Below are positions 28,299 to 36,847 of a stretch of DNA of 64,000 nt, piece by piece. Origin of the DNA: Frigoribacterium sp. MEB024 (GTDB lineage: Bacteria > Actinomycetota > Actinomycetes > Actinomycetales > Microbacteriaceae); NCBI RefSeq assembly GCF_000878135.1, contig NZ_JXQZ01000037.1, positions 1-64,000 on the forward strand, written 5' to 3'. Below the pieces are notes generated by a model. That model was not told where the DNA came from. It did no database searches and was given only the letters and a program-made list of their open reading frames with translations. Numbering within the stretch: position 1 is the stretch's first letter; each line of letters begins with the position of its first letter. The translations under genes were made by a program, and so were the position numbers.

Positions 28299-31200
28299 GA
28301 GCCCGCTCCGGCGGCGTCGGACGGCTCGGTGTCGGCTCGCTCGGCGTCGGCTCGCACGTCGGCCTCGAACCGGGCCACCTGGACGATGCGCGGCGCCTGG
28401 CCGCGACGGACCAGCCGACCACGACCGGCGGTCATCTGCTCGGCGTAGACCTGCGGCACGATCGGTCCCTCGCTGCGCTCGCCCGACATGATGAACGACG
28501 ACCCGCCCGTGTCGCGCAGCGTCTGCAGCGCCGGGTCGTACAGCGCCCGTGCCGAGCCGGCGACCGGCCGGCTGATCAACACGTGCAGCCGGAGGTCGCG
28601 CGCCGACGGCAGGAACGGCAGCAGTGGCTTGAGCGGTTCGGTGCCCCCCGAGGCGACGATGTCGTAGTCGTCGATCACCACCACGATGCGCGGCCCGGCG
28701 TCGCGGTCGCCGGCCTGGCGCTTCGCGAGCTCGTCGGCGACGGCGACCGCGAGGGCGCGGGCGTCCGTGCTCGTCGAGGCGTGCCCGCCCAGGTAGTCGT
28801 CGGGCACCTCGGCGACGAGGTCGCCACGGAGGTCCATGAGGGCCACGACGAGCTCGTCCGGTGTCGCCCGGTCGACGAAGCCGCGGACGAGTCCGCGCAG
28901 CAGGGTCGACTTGCCGGCCTTGGAGTCGCCGAAGACGAGCAGGTGCTGGTCGGCGCCCGGGTCGAGGGCGACCGGCTGCATGGTGTCCTGCCGGAGGCCG
29001 AACGGGATGGCCTCGGGCTCGTCCAACGCGTCGGGCAGCTCGTCCGGCGACAGCTCGGTGGGCAGCAAGCGGATCGGTGCGGCCGCGGGGCCGTTCCAGC
29101 TCGCCGCGGACCGGCGGGCGAGGGCCTCGAGCGCGTCGCCGACCTCGTCGTCGTCCGTGTCGTCCAGCACCGGCAACGCCACCTGGGCGAACAGGTTCTC
29201 GTCGGTCAGGGCCCGGCCGGCCTGGTCGGCGCGGATGGTCTGGGCCAGCTTGCGACCGATGACCGAGTCCGCCGGATCGTTCAGGTGCAACTCGACCCGG
29301 GTGCCGACCAGCGGTTGCTGCGCCATCCGCAGTTCGTTCCACCGCGTCATCCCGAGCACGACGTGCAGTCCGTAGCTGCCGCCGCGCAGCAGCAGGTCGC
29401 CGAACGCCGTCTCGAGCTCGGTGAAGTCCCCGCGCAGCTGACCGGTGCCGTCGACGACGAGCACCACGTCGGCCGAGATCAGTTCGGGCACCTCGCCCGC
29501 CGCGTGCAGTCGCCGCAGCATGGCGAGCGAGTCGATGCCGTGGTCGCGGAACACGCGTTCCCGGGTCGTCAGCATGGCCGCCAGTTCTTCGAGCAGGCGC
29601 AGGAGGCGGTCCTTGCTCGCTCGCGTCGCCACACCGCCGACGTGCGGGAACCCCTCGATCCGGCCGAGTCCACCACCCGTGAGGTCCATGCCGTAGATGC
29701 CGACCTCCTGGGGCGTGTGCGTCAGGGCCAGCGAGGCGACGAGCGTGCGCAGGAACGTGCTGCGACCCGTCTGAGGCGCCCCGATCACGGCCACGTGTCC
29801 GCCGGCCCGGGCCAGGTCGAGCAGCCACGGGTCCTGCCGTTGGCGCGCCGGGTCGTCGAGCAGTCCCATCGGCACCCGCAGGCCGCCGGCCTGGTCCGCT
29901 CCGACCACCCGCGAGAGCGCGAGCCGGTCGGGCAGGGGCGGCAGCCAGACGGGGTCGACGTCGGTGCCGCCGCCCATCAGGCGGTCGACGGCCTCGTCGA
30001 TGACGGCACGACCGACGTCGGGGCGCGAGAGTTCTTCCTCGCCGCCCTCGTCGTCACCCCCCGCGATGCCGTTGAAGGTCGGCAGCAGCAGGGCGGTCGG
30101 CCGTGCGTCGTCGCCCGCGAGCGAGCGGGCGGCCTCGGTCGGCAGGGGGCCCGACACGTAGCCCGCACGGAACCTGCGGTACACCGAGGTGTCCACCTTG
30201 AGGAAGCCGAACCCCGGGACCGCGGGCAGGTGGAACGCGTCCGGCCGGTCGAGCACGATCGAGCTCTCGGCCTCGGAGAAGGTCCGCAGGCCGATCCGAT
30301 ACGAGAGGTAGGTGTCGAGGCCGCGCAACTTGCCCGCCTCGATGCGTTGGCTCGAGAGCAGCAGGTGCACGCCGATCGACCGTCCGATGCGCCCGATGGT
30401 GAGCAGCAGGTCGACGAACTCGGGCTCCGCCGTGAGCAGCTCGCCGAACTCGTCGATGACGACGAACAGGTGCGGCATCGGCGGAAGCTCGGGGCGGCCG
30501 ACGCGCAGCTCGCGGTAGTGGCTGATGGACGACGCGCCACCCGCGTCGCGCAACTGCTCCTGACGTCGGACGACCTCGCCCTGGATGCTGACCCGCGCGC
30601 GTTCGGTGAGCTGCGCGTCGTCGGCCAGGTTGTCGATCAGCCCGGCGACGTGGGGCAACCCCGCGAACGGAGCGAACGCCGCGCCTCCTTTGTAGTCGAC
30701 GAGGACCATGCTGAGGTCGTCGGGCGAATGCGACAGGGCCAGGCCGAGGACGAGCGTGCGCAGCAGCTCGCTCTTGCCCGAGCCGGTCGCACCGATGCAG
30801 ATGCCGTGCGGGCCCATGCCGAGCTGCGCGGACTCCTTGAGGTCGAGCAGGACCGGCGCCCCGAAGTCGTCGATGCCGATCGGCACGCGCAGGAAGTCCC
30901 GCGGCGAGCGCGGCGTCCACGCGGTCGCCGGCGTCAGGGTCGTCACGTCGTCGATGCCCAGCAGGTCGGTGATCTCGACGGCCTGGGCCGAGTCGACCTC
31001 GTCCTGCCGGCTGAGGCTGAGGCGCAGGGGGGTGAGCGTGCGGGCGACGGCCTCGAACAGCTGCGGGGTCGTGGCGTCGATCGTCGCCGTCTGCACGCGG
31101 ACCTGGCCGTCGTCCTCGACGCGGGCGTCGGTCACGACCGCCTCGTCGCCCTCGACGGTGATGCGCAGGGTCACGTCCGACGGCTCGTGCAGGCGGTCGC

Positions 31201-32272
31201 TGAGCAGGTGGACGGTCGTGACGCCGAGATCGGTCAGCGAGAGGTCGGCGTCGGGCACCGGGATGCTCGAGGCGACGTGCCCCCAGTCGTCGACGAAGAC
31301 GACGAGGCGCGATCCCTCGGTGCGCGCCGTCGTACCGATCGAGCGCTTCGTCGTGGCGGCCTCCTGCGCCCGGTCGCCCAGTTCGCCGCCGATCACCGAG
31401 AGCAACGAGGAGGCGCTGGTCGCGACCCGTCGCGCCGGCACCGGTCCGTCGTACAACGAGTCGTCCACGGCGTGCGGGACGAGGTCGAAGCCGCGCCAGT
31501 CGGCGGCCGCGCTCTCGGGGAACGCCGCGGCCAGGTGCACGTCGTCGGGCGAGTGCAGGGCGGCGAGCTGCAGGATCATCGAGCGGGCGACCCGCAGCGC
31601 GGACTCGCGGTCGCCCAGCACGGCGACCGATCCGGCGCGGTCGAGGTCGACCGTGATGGGCATGCCCCGGACGGTCGAGAGGTGCTCGACCACGGACTCG
31701 GCCTCGCTGGCCATGATCGGGTCGAACGGCTGCACGGGGTTCGGGTCCTCGGGGACCGACATCGGGAACCAGGTCAGGTCGCCCTCGCCGATCCGCACCG
31801 AGAGGAAGTCGTCGTGCTGGCGACGGCGCTCCCAGAGTCGCGCGGGGTCTCGCACCAACTCGAGCAGGGCGGCGGGTTCGGGGTCGAGCACGGCCGCCGT
31901 CGCCCGGACGGTCCGGGCCTTGGTGCGCATGCGCGACCGCAGTCGTTCGAGGAAGTCGAGGTAGCGCTCGCGCTGCAGTCGTCGCTGCCGCGCGGCGTTG
32001 CCCCGCTGGCTGAGGGTGACCGCGAGGCCGCCGACGAGGGCGACGATCAGCAGCACCGCGCCGACCAGCAGGAAGAGCGGGTTCGAGCTGCCGCGGTAGA
32101 CGACGATCATCACGACGCTCGAGAGGGCGCCCACGACGGGCAGCAGGGCCTGCACGGGCACGCCGCCGACCTTGCCGTCGGCCAGCTGGGGCGGCGGCGT
32201 GATGTCCTCGTGCTCGGCGGGCTGGACGGGTCGCGTGATGCGCGTGGGCCGGTGGACGAGCTTGACGGTCAT
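28295..32272 (-). CDS. eccC: type VII secretion ATPase EccC (FtsK/SpoIIIE family)
   Basis: The 1325-residue motor of the T7SS, membrane-anchored by two helices at about residues 40-90. Three ATPase domains follow. The first has Walker A GATGSGKSELL near residue 495 and Walker B LFVVIDEFGELL. The second has GAPQTGRSTFL near 830 (P-loop Lys to Arg). The third has GDSKAGKSTLL near 1115 with VVVIDDYDIV. The ribosome site GGAGG is embedded in a GGAGGCGCGA copy of the dispersed motif. It overlaps both neighbours by four bases. Confidence 0.95.
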   Translation of the reverse strand: MTVKLVHRPTRITRPVQPAEHEDITPPPQLADGKVGGVPVQALLPVVGALSSVVMIVVYRGSSNPLFLLVGAVLLIVALVGGLAVTLSQRGNAARQRRLQRERYLDFLERLRSRMRTKARTVRATAAVLDPEPAALLELVRDPARLWERRRQHDDFLSVRIGEGDLTWFPMSVPEDPNPVQPFDPIMASEAESVVEHLSTVRGMPITVDLDRAGSVAVLGDRESALRVARSMILQLAALHSPDDVHLAAAFPESAAADWRGFDLVPHAVDDSLYDGPVPARRVATSASSLLSVIGGELGDRAQEAATTKRSIGTTARTEGSRLVVFVDDWGHVASSIPVPDADLSLTDLGVTTVHLLSDRLHEPSDVTLRITVEGDEAVVTDARVEDDGQVRVQTATIDATTPQLFEAVARTLTPLRLSLSRQDEVDSAQAVEITDLLGIDDVTTLTPATAWTPRSPRDFLRVPIGIDDFGAPVLLDLKESAQLGMGPHGICIGATGSGKSELLRTLVLGLALSHSPDDLSMVLVDYKGGAAFAPFAGLPHVAGLIDNLADDAQLTERARVSIQGEVVRRQEQLRDAGGASSISHYRELRVGRPELPPMPHLFVVIDEFGELLTAEPEFVDLLLTIGRIGRSIGVHLLLSSQRIEAGKLRGLDTYLSYRIGLRTFSEAESSIVLDRPDAFHLPAVPGFGFLKVDTSVYRRFRAGYVSGPLPTEAARSLAGDDARPTALLLPTFNGIAGGDDEGGEEELSRPDVGRAVIDEAVDRLMGGGTDVDPVWLPPLPDRLALSRVVGADQAGGLRVPMGLLDDPARQRQDPWLLDLARAGGHVAVIGAPQTGRSTFLRTLVASLALTHTPQEVGIYGMDLTGGGLGRIEGFPHVGGVATRASKDRLLRLLEELAAMLTTRERVFRDHGIDSLAMLRRLHAAGEVPELISADVVLVVDGTGQLRGDFTELETAFGDLLLRGGSYGLHVVLGMTRWNELRMAQQPLVGTRVELHLNDPADSVIGRKLAQTIRADQAGRALTDENLFAQVALPVLDDTDDDEVGDALEALARRSAASWNGPAAAPIRLLPTELSPDELPDALDEPEAIPFGLRQDTMQPVALDPGADQHLLVFGDSKAGKSTLLRGLVRGFVDRATPDELVVALMDLRGDLVAEVPDDYLGGHASTSTDARALAVAVADELAKRQAGDRDAGPRIVVVIDDYDIVASGGTEPLKPLLPFLPSARDLRLHVLISRPVAGSARALYDPALQTLRDTGGSSFIMSGERSEGPIVPQVYAEQMTAGRGRLVRRGQAPRIVQVARFEADVRADAERADTEPSDAAGAGS

Positions 32273-33255
32273 CGTCGCGCCTCCTGGTCGTCGGTGACGG
32301 CCGGGCGGGCGTCCCGCCCCCGGGCCTGACGGCGTTCCGAGGGGCGGCGCTCCGACGGGCCGGGGTCGGCTGCGGACGGGGCCGGGCCGGGGGCGTCGAC
32401 GGGCGGGGCGCCCCGCGGGACCGACGGGGCGTCGAGGGGCAGCAGGGCCGCGGCGAGGCGGGCGTACGCGATGCGGGTGCGGGTGCCCAGCGCCGCGCTC
32501 GACACCGGTCGACCGCCGGAACGGGCCGCGTCGTAGGGCACGCGCACGACGGGCACGGTGGGGTCGTCACCGACCGTGACGGGCGCCGCGCGACCGGCGT
32601 CGCCGACGTCGACCAGGGCGATGACCACGTCGGGCCGGTCGGGGTGGTCCTTGATCGCCGGCACGAGCGCCGCAGCCTCCTCGGCGGCGTGGCGGTCGGC
32701 GCGGGCCACGATGCAGACCGTCCGGCTGGCCGACACCACGTCGGTGAGGTCCGCGCGCCAGTCGCGCACTCCCCAGTCGGTCACGACGAGGTCGAAGAAC
32801 CGGCTGATCGGCGTGACCTCGTCGAACCAGCCCGCCGCGGCGGCCACGGCCCGGGACTCACCGCGAGGGTCGAGCGAGAGGGCGTACAGGCCCGAGGGCG
32901 TCCGGGGCAGGCCGTCGACGGCGTCGACCGACCGGCGGGCCGTGCGTCGTCGGGAGCTCGGCGCCGCACTCGAACCGACCGGCGCACCGGCCTGCCAGAG
33001 CATGCCGCGAGGACCGCGCGACGCGTCCACGCCGAGGACGAGCCCGGGACGACGCCGGGCGAGGAGGGCGGCGACGTAGCCGGCGGTCGAGCTCGCCCCG
33101 GCTCCGCCCCGCGCCTGCACGAAGCCGATGCGGCGGGACACGGGCAGCGGTCGCCGGACGATCTCGTCGACCGTGGTCACCTCGTGCACCCGGGCGCTCA
33201 CGCTGCCGAGGAGGGCGAGCGGTGCCGATCGGACGAACGCGTCGAAGGCGCTCAC
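32269..33255 (-). CDS. MinD/ParA-like protein, T7SS-associated
   Basis: A 328-residue protein between eccC and eccD. The P-loop region reads QARGGAGASSTAGYVAALLA, so the canonical KGGxGKT lysines are Arg and Ala/Ser. A switch region FFDLVVTDWGVRDW and a disordered Pro/Arg-rich C-terminal tail of about 60 residues follow. The GTG start overlaps the eccD stop. Its size and place suggest an EspI-like regulator of the secretion motor; nucleotide binding may be altered. Confidence 0.72.
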   Translation of the reverse strand: MSAFDAFVRSAPLALLGSVSARVHEVTTVDEIVRRPLPVSRRIGFVQARGGAGASSTAGYVAALLARRRPGLVLGVDASRGPRGMLWQAGAPVGSSAAPSSRRRTARRSVDAVDGLPRTPSGLYALSLDPRGESRAVAAAAGWFDEVTPISRFFDLVVTDWGVRDWRADLTDVVSASRTVCIVARADRHAAEEAAALVPAIKDHPDRPDVVIALVDVGDAGRAAPVTVGDDPTVPVVRVPYDAARSGGRPVSSAALGTRTRIAYARLAAALLPLDAPSVPRGAPPVDAPGPAPSAADPGPSERRPSERRQARGRDARPAVTDDQEARR

Positions 33256-34574
33256 GAGAAGGCCCCGAGCAGGTCGGCGTAGACGCCGAACACCCCGAGC
33301 AGGACGGGCAGCAGGGCCACGACGCCCAGCGCCTCGACGAGGTTGCCCACGCGGCGCAGCGAGGCGCGCTGGTGGGCGACCGGGTCGACGCCGCCGGCCA
33401 CGACCGCGACCACGACGCCGGCCGCGAACAGGACGACGACGAGCCACCCGGGAGCGATCGGTTGGACGAGCAGGCCCCCGAGCAGGCCGATCAGGGCGGC
33501 GGCCCAGAGCACCCAGCCCTGGGCGGCGATCGGCAGGGCCCGGGTGCGGGCCGCGACGACGAGCACCACGGCGACCCCGAGACCGACCTGCCAGAGATCG
33601 GCCGACCCGACGGACGAGACGGCCGTGACGGCCACGGGTCCCGCCACCGCGAAGGTCGACCAGGTCAGGGTGCGGTAGGCGTCGCCGACCGTCAGCAGCA
33701 CCTCGTCGCGGCGGCCCCGGCGCCCGTCGACCACCTGGTCGTCGAGACCGGTCAGACCCGAGGCGCTCATGGCGAACCAGGGCAGCAGGCCGCAGACGAC
33801 GACGGCGAGCACGGCGCCGACGCCCACGGCCCCCGCGTCCTGGACGCCGAGGGACCGCAGCACGATCGGCACGGCCCCGAGCACGACGCCGAGGACGCCG
33901 CCCCACCAGGCCGACCGGGAGCCGAGACCGGCGCCCGCGCCGAGCGCCAGCGCGACCCAGGCGAGCACGATCACGGCGAGCGCCACGTCGACCGGCGGCA
34001 GCTCGAGGGCCGGGACGGCTCCGAGCACGACCGCCAGGGGGGCCGCACAGCCGAGGGCGACCGAGGTCGCGGCGACGGCGAGCCAGCGGCCGCCGAACCG
34101 GCCGGACACGAGGGCGACCACGACGGCGAACCCGTAGACGATCGCGAGCGTGCCGACGGGCTCGACGTCGGACGCCCTGGCCAGCACCGTCGAGAGGGCC
34201 AGCGAGAGCAGGCCGATCGCGACGGCCGCCGTCGCCGTGCGCGACCGTGGAGTCCAGAGGCCCGGTCGGCTGGCGAGCGACTCGGCCAGCACGTCGGTGA
34301 CGTCCGCGACCTCGGGCGGCGGGGGCGCGGCGTCCTCGCGCAGCAACCGCAGCAACTCGCCGTCGACGATGCGTTGTTCGGCGACCGACAGCGAGGTGTC
34401 GAGCTGCTCCCCCGTCGACCGGACGAGCGTCAGCGGGCGCGACACGGCACCCGGGCGCTCGTCGAGCAGCTCCATCAGCCGGGGGATCAGACCACCGATC
34501 GGCTCGTCGGCGGGCACGACCATCTCGGCCTTGCGCGCCGTGCCGACGATGGTCAGCCGGGTGTAGTCGGTCAT
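33252..34574 (-). CDS. eccD: type VII secretion integral membrane protein EccD
   Basis: The 440-residue channel subunit: an N-terminal ubiquitin-like domain (about residues 1-85, YTRLTIVGTARKAEMVVPAD) followed by about 11 membrane helices. This two-part layout defines EccD. The ATG (34572-34574) overlaps the stop of the upstream small membrane protein. In ESX systems EccD forms the membrane vestibule through which the EccC-driven substrates pass. Confidence 0.9.
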   Translation of the reverse strand: MTDYTRLTIVGTARKAEMVVPADEPIGGLIPRLMELLDERPGAVSRPLTLVRSTGEQLDTSLSVAEQRIVDGELLRLLREDAAPPPPEVADVTDVLAESLASRPGLWTPRSRTATAAVAIGLLSLALSTVLARASDVEPVGTLAIVYGFAVVVALVSGRFGGRWLAVAATSVALGCAAPLAVVLGAVPALELPPVDVALAVIVLAWVALALGAGAGLGSRSAWWGGVLGVVLGAVPIVLRSLGVQDAGAVGVGAVLAVVVCGLLPWFAMSASGLTGLDDQVVDGRRGRRDEVLLTVGDAYRTLTWSTFAVAGPVAVTAVSSVGSADLWQVGLGVAVVLVVAARTRALPIAAQGWVLWAAALIGLLGGLLVQPIAPGWLVVVLFAAGVVVAVVAGGVDPVAHQRASLRRVGNLVEALGVVALLPVLLGVFGVYADLLGAFS

Positions 34575-34900
34575 CGGGGCTCCGTCGTGAGGGTGGGGTC
34601 GGGGACGTCGGTCGACGCGGGAGAAGGCGACGGCGAGCCGGTGACCGGCACCGCGCCTCCTGACCCTCCGGTGGTCTGCGACTGGGTCGCGCGCTGGTCG
34701 GCCAGCACCGAGAGCACGAAGGACGTGCCGGCACAGCCGGCGCAGGCGACCGCCGCGATGACCAGGCTCACGACCAGGCGACGCACGTTGTCGTTGACCA
34801 GTCGACGCTCGTCGAGTTCGCCGAACAGGAGGGCCGAGACCAGGCGGGCGCGGTGCGTCTTGACGGTCTCGAGCAGGACGACGTCGCGGTCCCCGCTCAT
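34571..34900 (-). CDS. small membrane protein resembling the EccB N-terminus
   Basis: A 109-residue protein: a charged cytoplasmic start (VVLLETVKTHRARLVSALLF), one membrane helix (VRRLVVSLVIAAVACAGCAG) and an extracytoplasmic Ser/Pro/Thr-rich tail. The helix-plus-basic-flank layout recalls the N-terminal anchor of EccB, whose large periplasmic domain is absent. It sits between the FHA protein and eccD with four-base overlaps on both sides. EccB relationship is inference; no separate full eccB exists in the window. Confidence 0.6.
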   Translation of the reverse strand: MSGDRDVVLLETVKTHRARLVSALLFGELDERRLVNDNVRRLVVSLVIAAVACAGCAGTSFVLSVLADQRATQSQTTGGSGGAVPVTGSPSPSPASTDVPDPTLTTEPR

Positions 34901-35904
34901 GCGTCCACCACCCCCGACGGCTGCACGGTGAGGGTCCGTTCGCCGAGCTCGACGACGTATCCCGGTGCGGCCGGCCCGCGCAGGCCCGCCACGAGCGGTT
35001 GGCGCGTGCCGTCCGGCGCCACGAGGGACGATCCGTTGGTCGAGCCGAGGTCGGTGACCCACAGCACGGCCCCCTCCCACGCGAAGAGGGCGTGGGTCTT
35101 GGTGAGGCTGCGGGCGAGGTCCGCCCAGGCGAAGACCGGGTGCTCCTCGCCCTCGCGGTTGACCGGGGCGCGGCCGATCAGCAGGGTCGACTCGAGGTCG
35201 AGGCGTTCGCCGCTGTCGAGCTCGAGGACGATCGACGGGGCGGTGGTCGTGGGTCGGCCCTGGCCCGTGCGCCCGAAGGTGTTCTCGTCGGGTCGTCCCG
35301 CGGCGTCGAGCGGGTCGGTCGGGTGGGGCGGCAGCGGGGCGGAGGCCGCGGCGGGCAGGGCCGGCCTCTGCACGAGCGGTGGCGACGACGTCATGGGATC
35401 GCGGCCACGCCGCAGGTCGACCGTCACCGCCTGACGACGGATGCTGAAGCGCCCGCGGCGGTCGACCCTCAGCACGGCCGGCGGACGGCCGGTCAGGTCG
35501 TCCACGGTTCGCAACGAGAGCAGCAGGCGGCCCACCGAGCGACCGCCGCGCACGTAGAGCACGACGTCGAGCGCCACGAAGCCCACGGCGACGACCACGA
35601 CGGCGACCTCGACGGGGACGGGGACGAGCGCCGCGCCGGCCGTGGCGGACGAGGCGCCCGTGGCCACGCCGACGACGAGGACGCCGAGCAGGAGGAGGGG
35701 CACTCCCCAGTCGATCGCGACCGCGCTGCGACGCCTCGACGGGGTCGCCGTCTGCACGCCCGCGAGCAGACCCGAGTAGGTGCCGATGGCGCTGCCGGTG
35801 GCCGCCGAGACGATCCGCACGCCGCACCAGAAGCACCAGGTCGCGCCCGCACCGAGCGGCTGACCGCAGCGTCCGCAGCTTCGCGCGCCCACCAGTGCGC
35901 CCAC
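34897..35904 (-). CDS. zinc-ribbon / RDD-like membrane / FHA domain protein, T7SS operon leader
   Basis: A 335-residue protein with three parts: an N-terminal zinc ribbon (CGRCG ... CFWCG), two membrane helices in an RDD-like module ending in GGRSVGRLLLSLRTVDDLTGR, and a C-terminal FHA domain (about residues 225-330; LIGRAPVNR, KTHALFAWEG, TDLGSTNGS). FHA binds phosphothreonine, which links secretion to Ser/Thr kinases such as PknA/PknB. GTG start; first gene of the leftward secretion operon. Confidence 0.82.
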   Translation of the reverse strand: MGALVGARSCGRCGQPLGAGATWCFWCGVRIVSAATGSAIGTYSGLLAGVQTATPSRRRSAVAIDWGVPLLLLGVLVVGVATGASSATAGAALVPVPVEVAVVVVAVGFVALDVVLYVRGGRSVGRLLLSLRTVDDLTGRPPAVLRVDRRGRFSIRRQAVTVDLRRGRDPMTSSPPLVQRPALPAAASAPLPPHPTDPLDAAGRPDENTFGRTGQGRPTTTAPSIVLELDSGERLDLESTLLIGRAPVNREGEEHPVFAWADLARSLTKTHALFAWEGAVLWVTDLGSTNGSSLVAPDGTRQPLVAGLRGPAAPGYVVELGERTLTVQPSGVVDA

Positions 35905-36175
35905 GGTTCCGCCTCTCGCCTGCGGGGTCCGGACCAGGTCGTCGAGGCCGACGAAGAGCGACCGCCCGCGTCCCCGGAGCGCACGATCGGCCCCAGGCTA
36001 GCCGACCCCGCGTCCCCCGGTGAGACACCCGTTCCGGGGTCGACACGCACCTGTCCCCCGCCCTGGTCCCCCGACATGTACCCCGCGAACGGGTGGCGAT
36101 CGAGACGTAATCGTGATTTCCTCATGAGTCGACCCGTGACGGGTCGCCATCAGATCGAAGCAAGGGGAGAACGAC
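35905..36175. promoter_or_regulatory. divergent regulatory region of the T7SS locus
   Basis: A 271-base gap that must hold promoters for both the leftward machine operon and the rightward substrate operon. It contains the perfect palindrome GACCCG-TGA-CGGGTC at 36131-36145, in the likely leader of the ESAT-6-like genes, and an AT-richer patch at 36105-36125. No ORF is supported. AGGGGAGAA at about 36163 is the ribosome site for the first gene. Confidence 0.5.
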
Positions 36176-36517
36176 ATGATGAAGTTCGCCATGGGGAGCG
36201 AGACCCTCACGCAACTGAGCCAGAAGACGAGCGGGGCCGGCGACGACCTCGGCGCGCTCGTGCGCCAGCTCGCCGACGCGGCCGCGCCGCTCGAAGGCCG
36301 CTTCAACGGAGCCGGCCGCGCCGCCTTCGACCGCTTCAAGGGCGAGGTCGACGGCATCTCCGTCGAGCTCAACGCCGCCCTGTCGTCGGTGCTGACCGGC
36401 ATCACGGGCCAGAACCGTGCCTTCGTCGAGGGTGAGCAGCAGATCGCCGACGAGACCACCTCGGCCCAGTCCGGTGCCGGATTCGAGAGCGCCCGCTTCG
36501 GCGGATCGCGCGCATAA
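36176..36517 (+). CDS. WXG100/ESAT-6-like secreted protein
   Basis: A 113-residue helical-hairpin protein. The turn that is WxG in WXG100 proteins reads FNGAGRAAFDRF, so Trp is replaced by Phe. A double ATG (36176 and 36179) follows a strong AGGGGAGAA site. It is the first gene of the rightward operon and is followed 12 bases later by a second ESAT-6-like gene; such pairs form heterodimers exported by EccC. Confidence 0.85.
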   Translation: MMKFAMGSETLTQLSQKTSGAGDDLGALVRQLADAAAPLEGRFNGAGRAAFDRFKGEVDGISVELNAALSSVLTGITGQNRAFVEGEQQIADETTSAQSGAGFESARFGGSRA

Positions 36518-36529
36518 GGGGGAACGACC

Positions 36530-36838
36530 ATGGCCAACGCAACCGACCGCCGCGACTTCGACCTCGGAGCCTCGGGCAACGCCCAGGACAACTTCAACGC
36601 CGTCGCCAGCCGCCTCGAGGCGCTCATCACGCAGCGCGACTCCGACGTCAAGACCGCCATGGCGGACTACCAGGCCGACGGCTCCAGCGAGGAGTACGCG
36701 GGCAAGGAGCAGCGCTGGAACCGCGTCGCCACCGAGGTGCGCACGATCATCAACACGCTCCGCCAGTCGCTCGCGTCGAACGACGAGTCGGCCCAGACCG
36801 CCATGCAGCGGGCCAAGGCCGCCGTCGACGGCATCTAG
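36530..36838 (+). CDS. ESAT-6-like (pore-forming ESAT-6 family) protein
   Basis: A 102-residue helical protein with the conserved block ADYQADGSSEEYAGKEQRW and a second helix EVRTIINTLRQSLASNDESA. It belongs to the group usually labelled pore-forming ESAT-6 family in Actinobacteria. No Trp-x-Gly turn is present. A GGGGG/AA ribosome site lies just upstream. Probable partner of the preceding WXG100-like protein. Confidence 0.85.
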   Translation: MANATDRRDFDLGASGNAQDNFNAVASRLEALITQRDSDVKTAMADYQADGSSEEYAGKEQRWNRVATEVRTIINTLRQSLASNDESAQTAMQRAKAAVDGI

Positions 36839-36847
36839 GCCCGGCCC

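Noticed and set aside
28583-32329. Very long open frame on the plus strand opposite eccC
   Set aside because: Its translation is Arg/Gly/Val-rich low complexity caused by high GC; the minus-strand frame encodes a clear EccC with Walker motifs.
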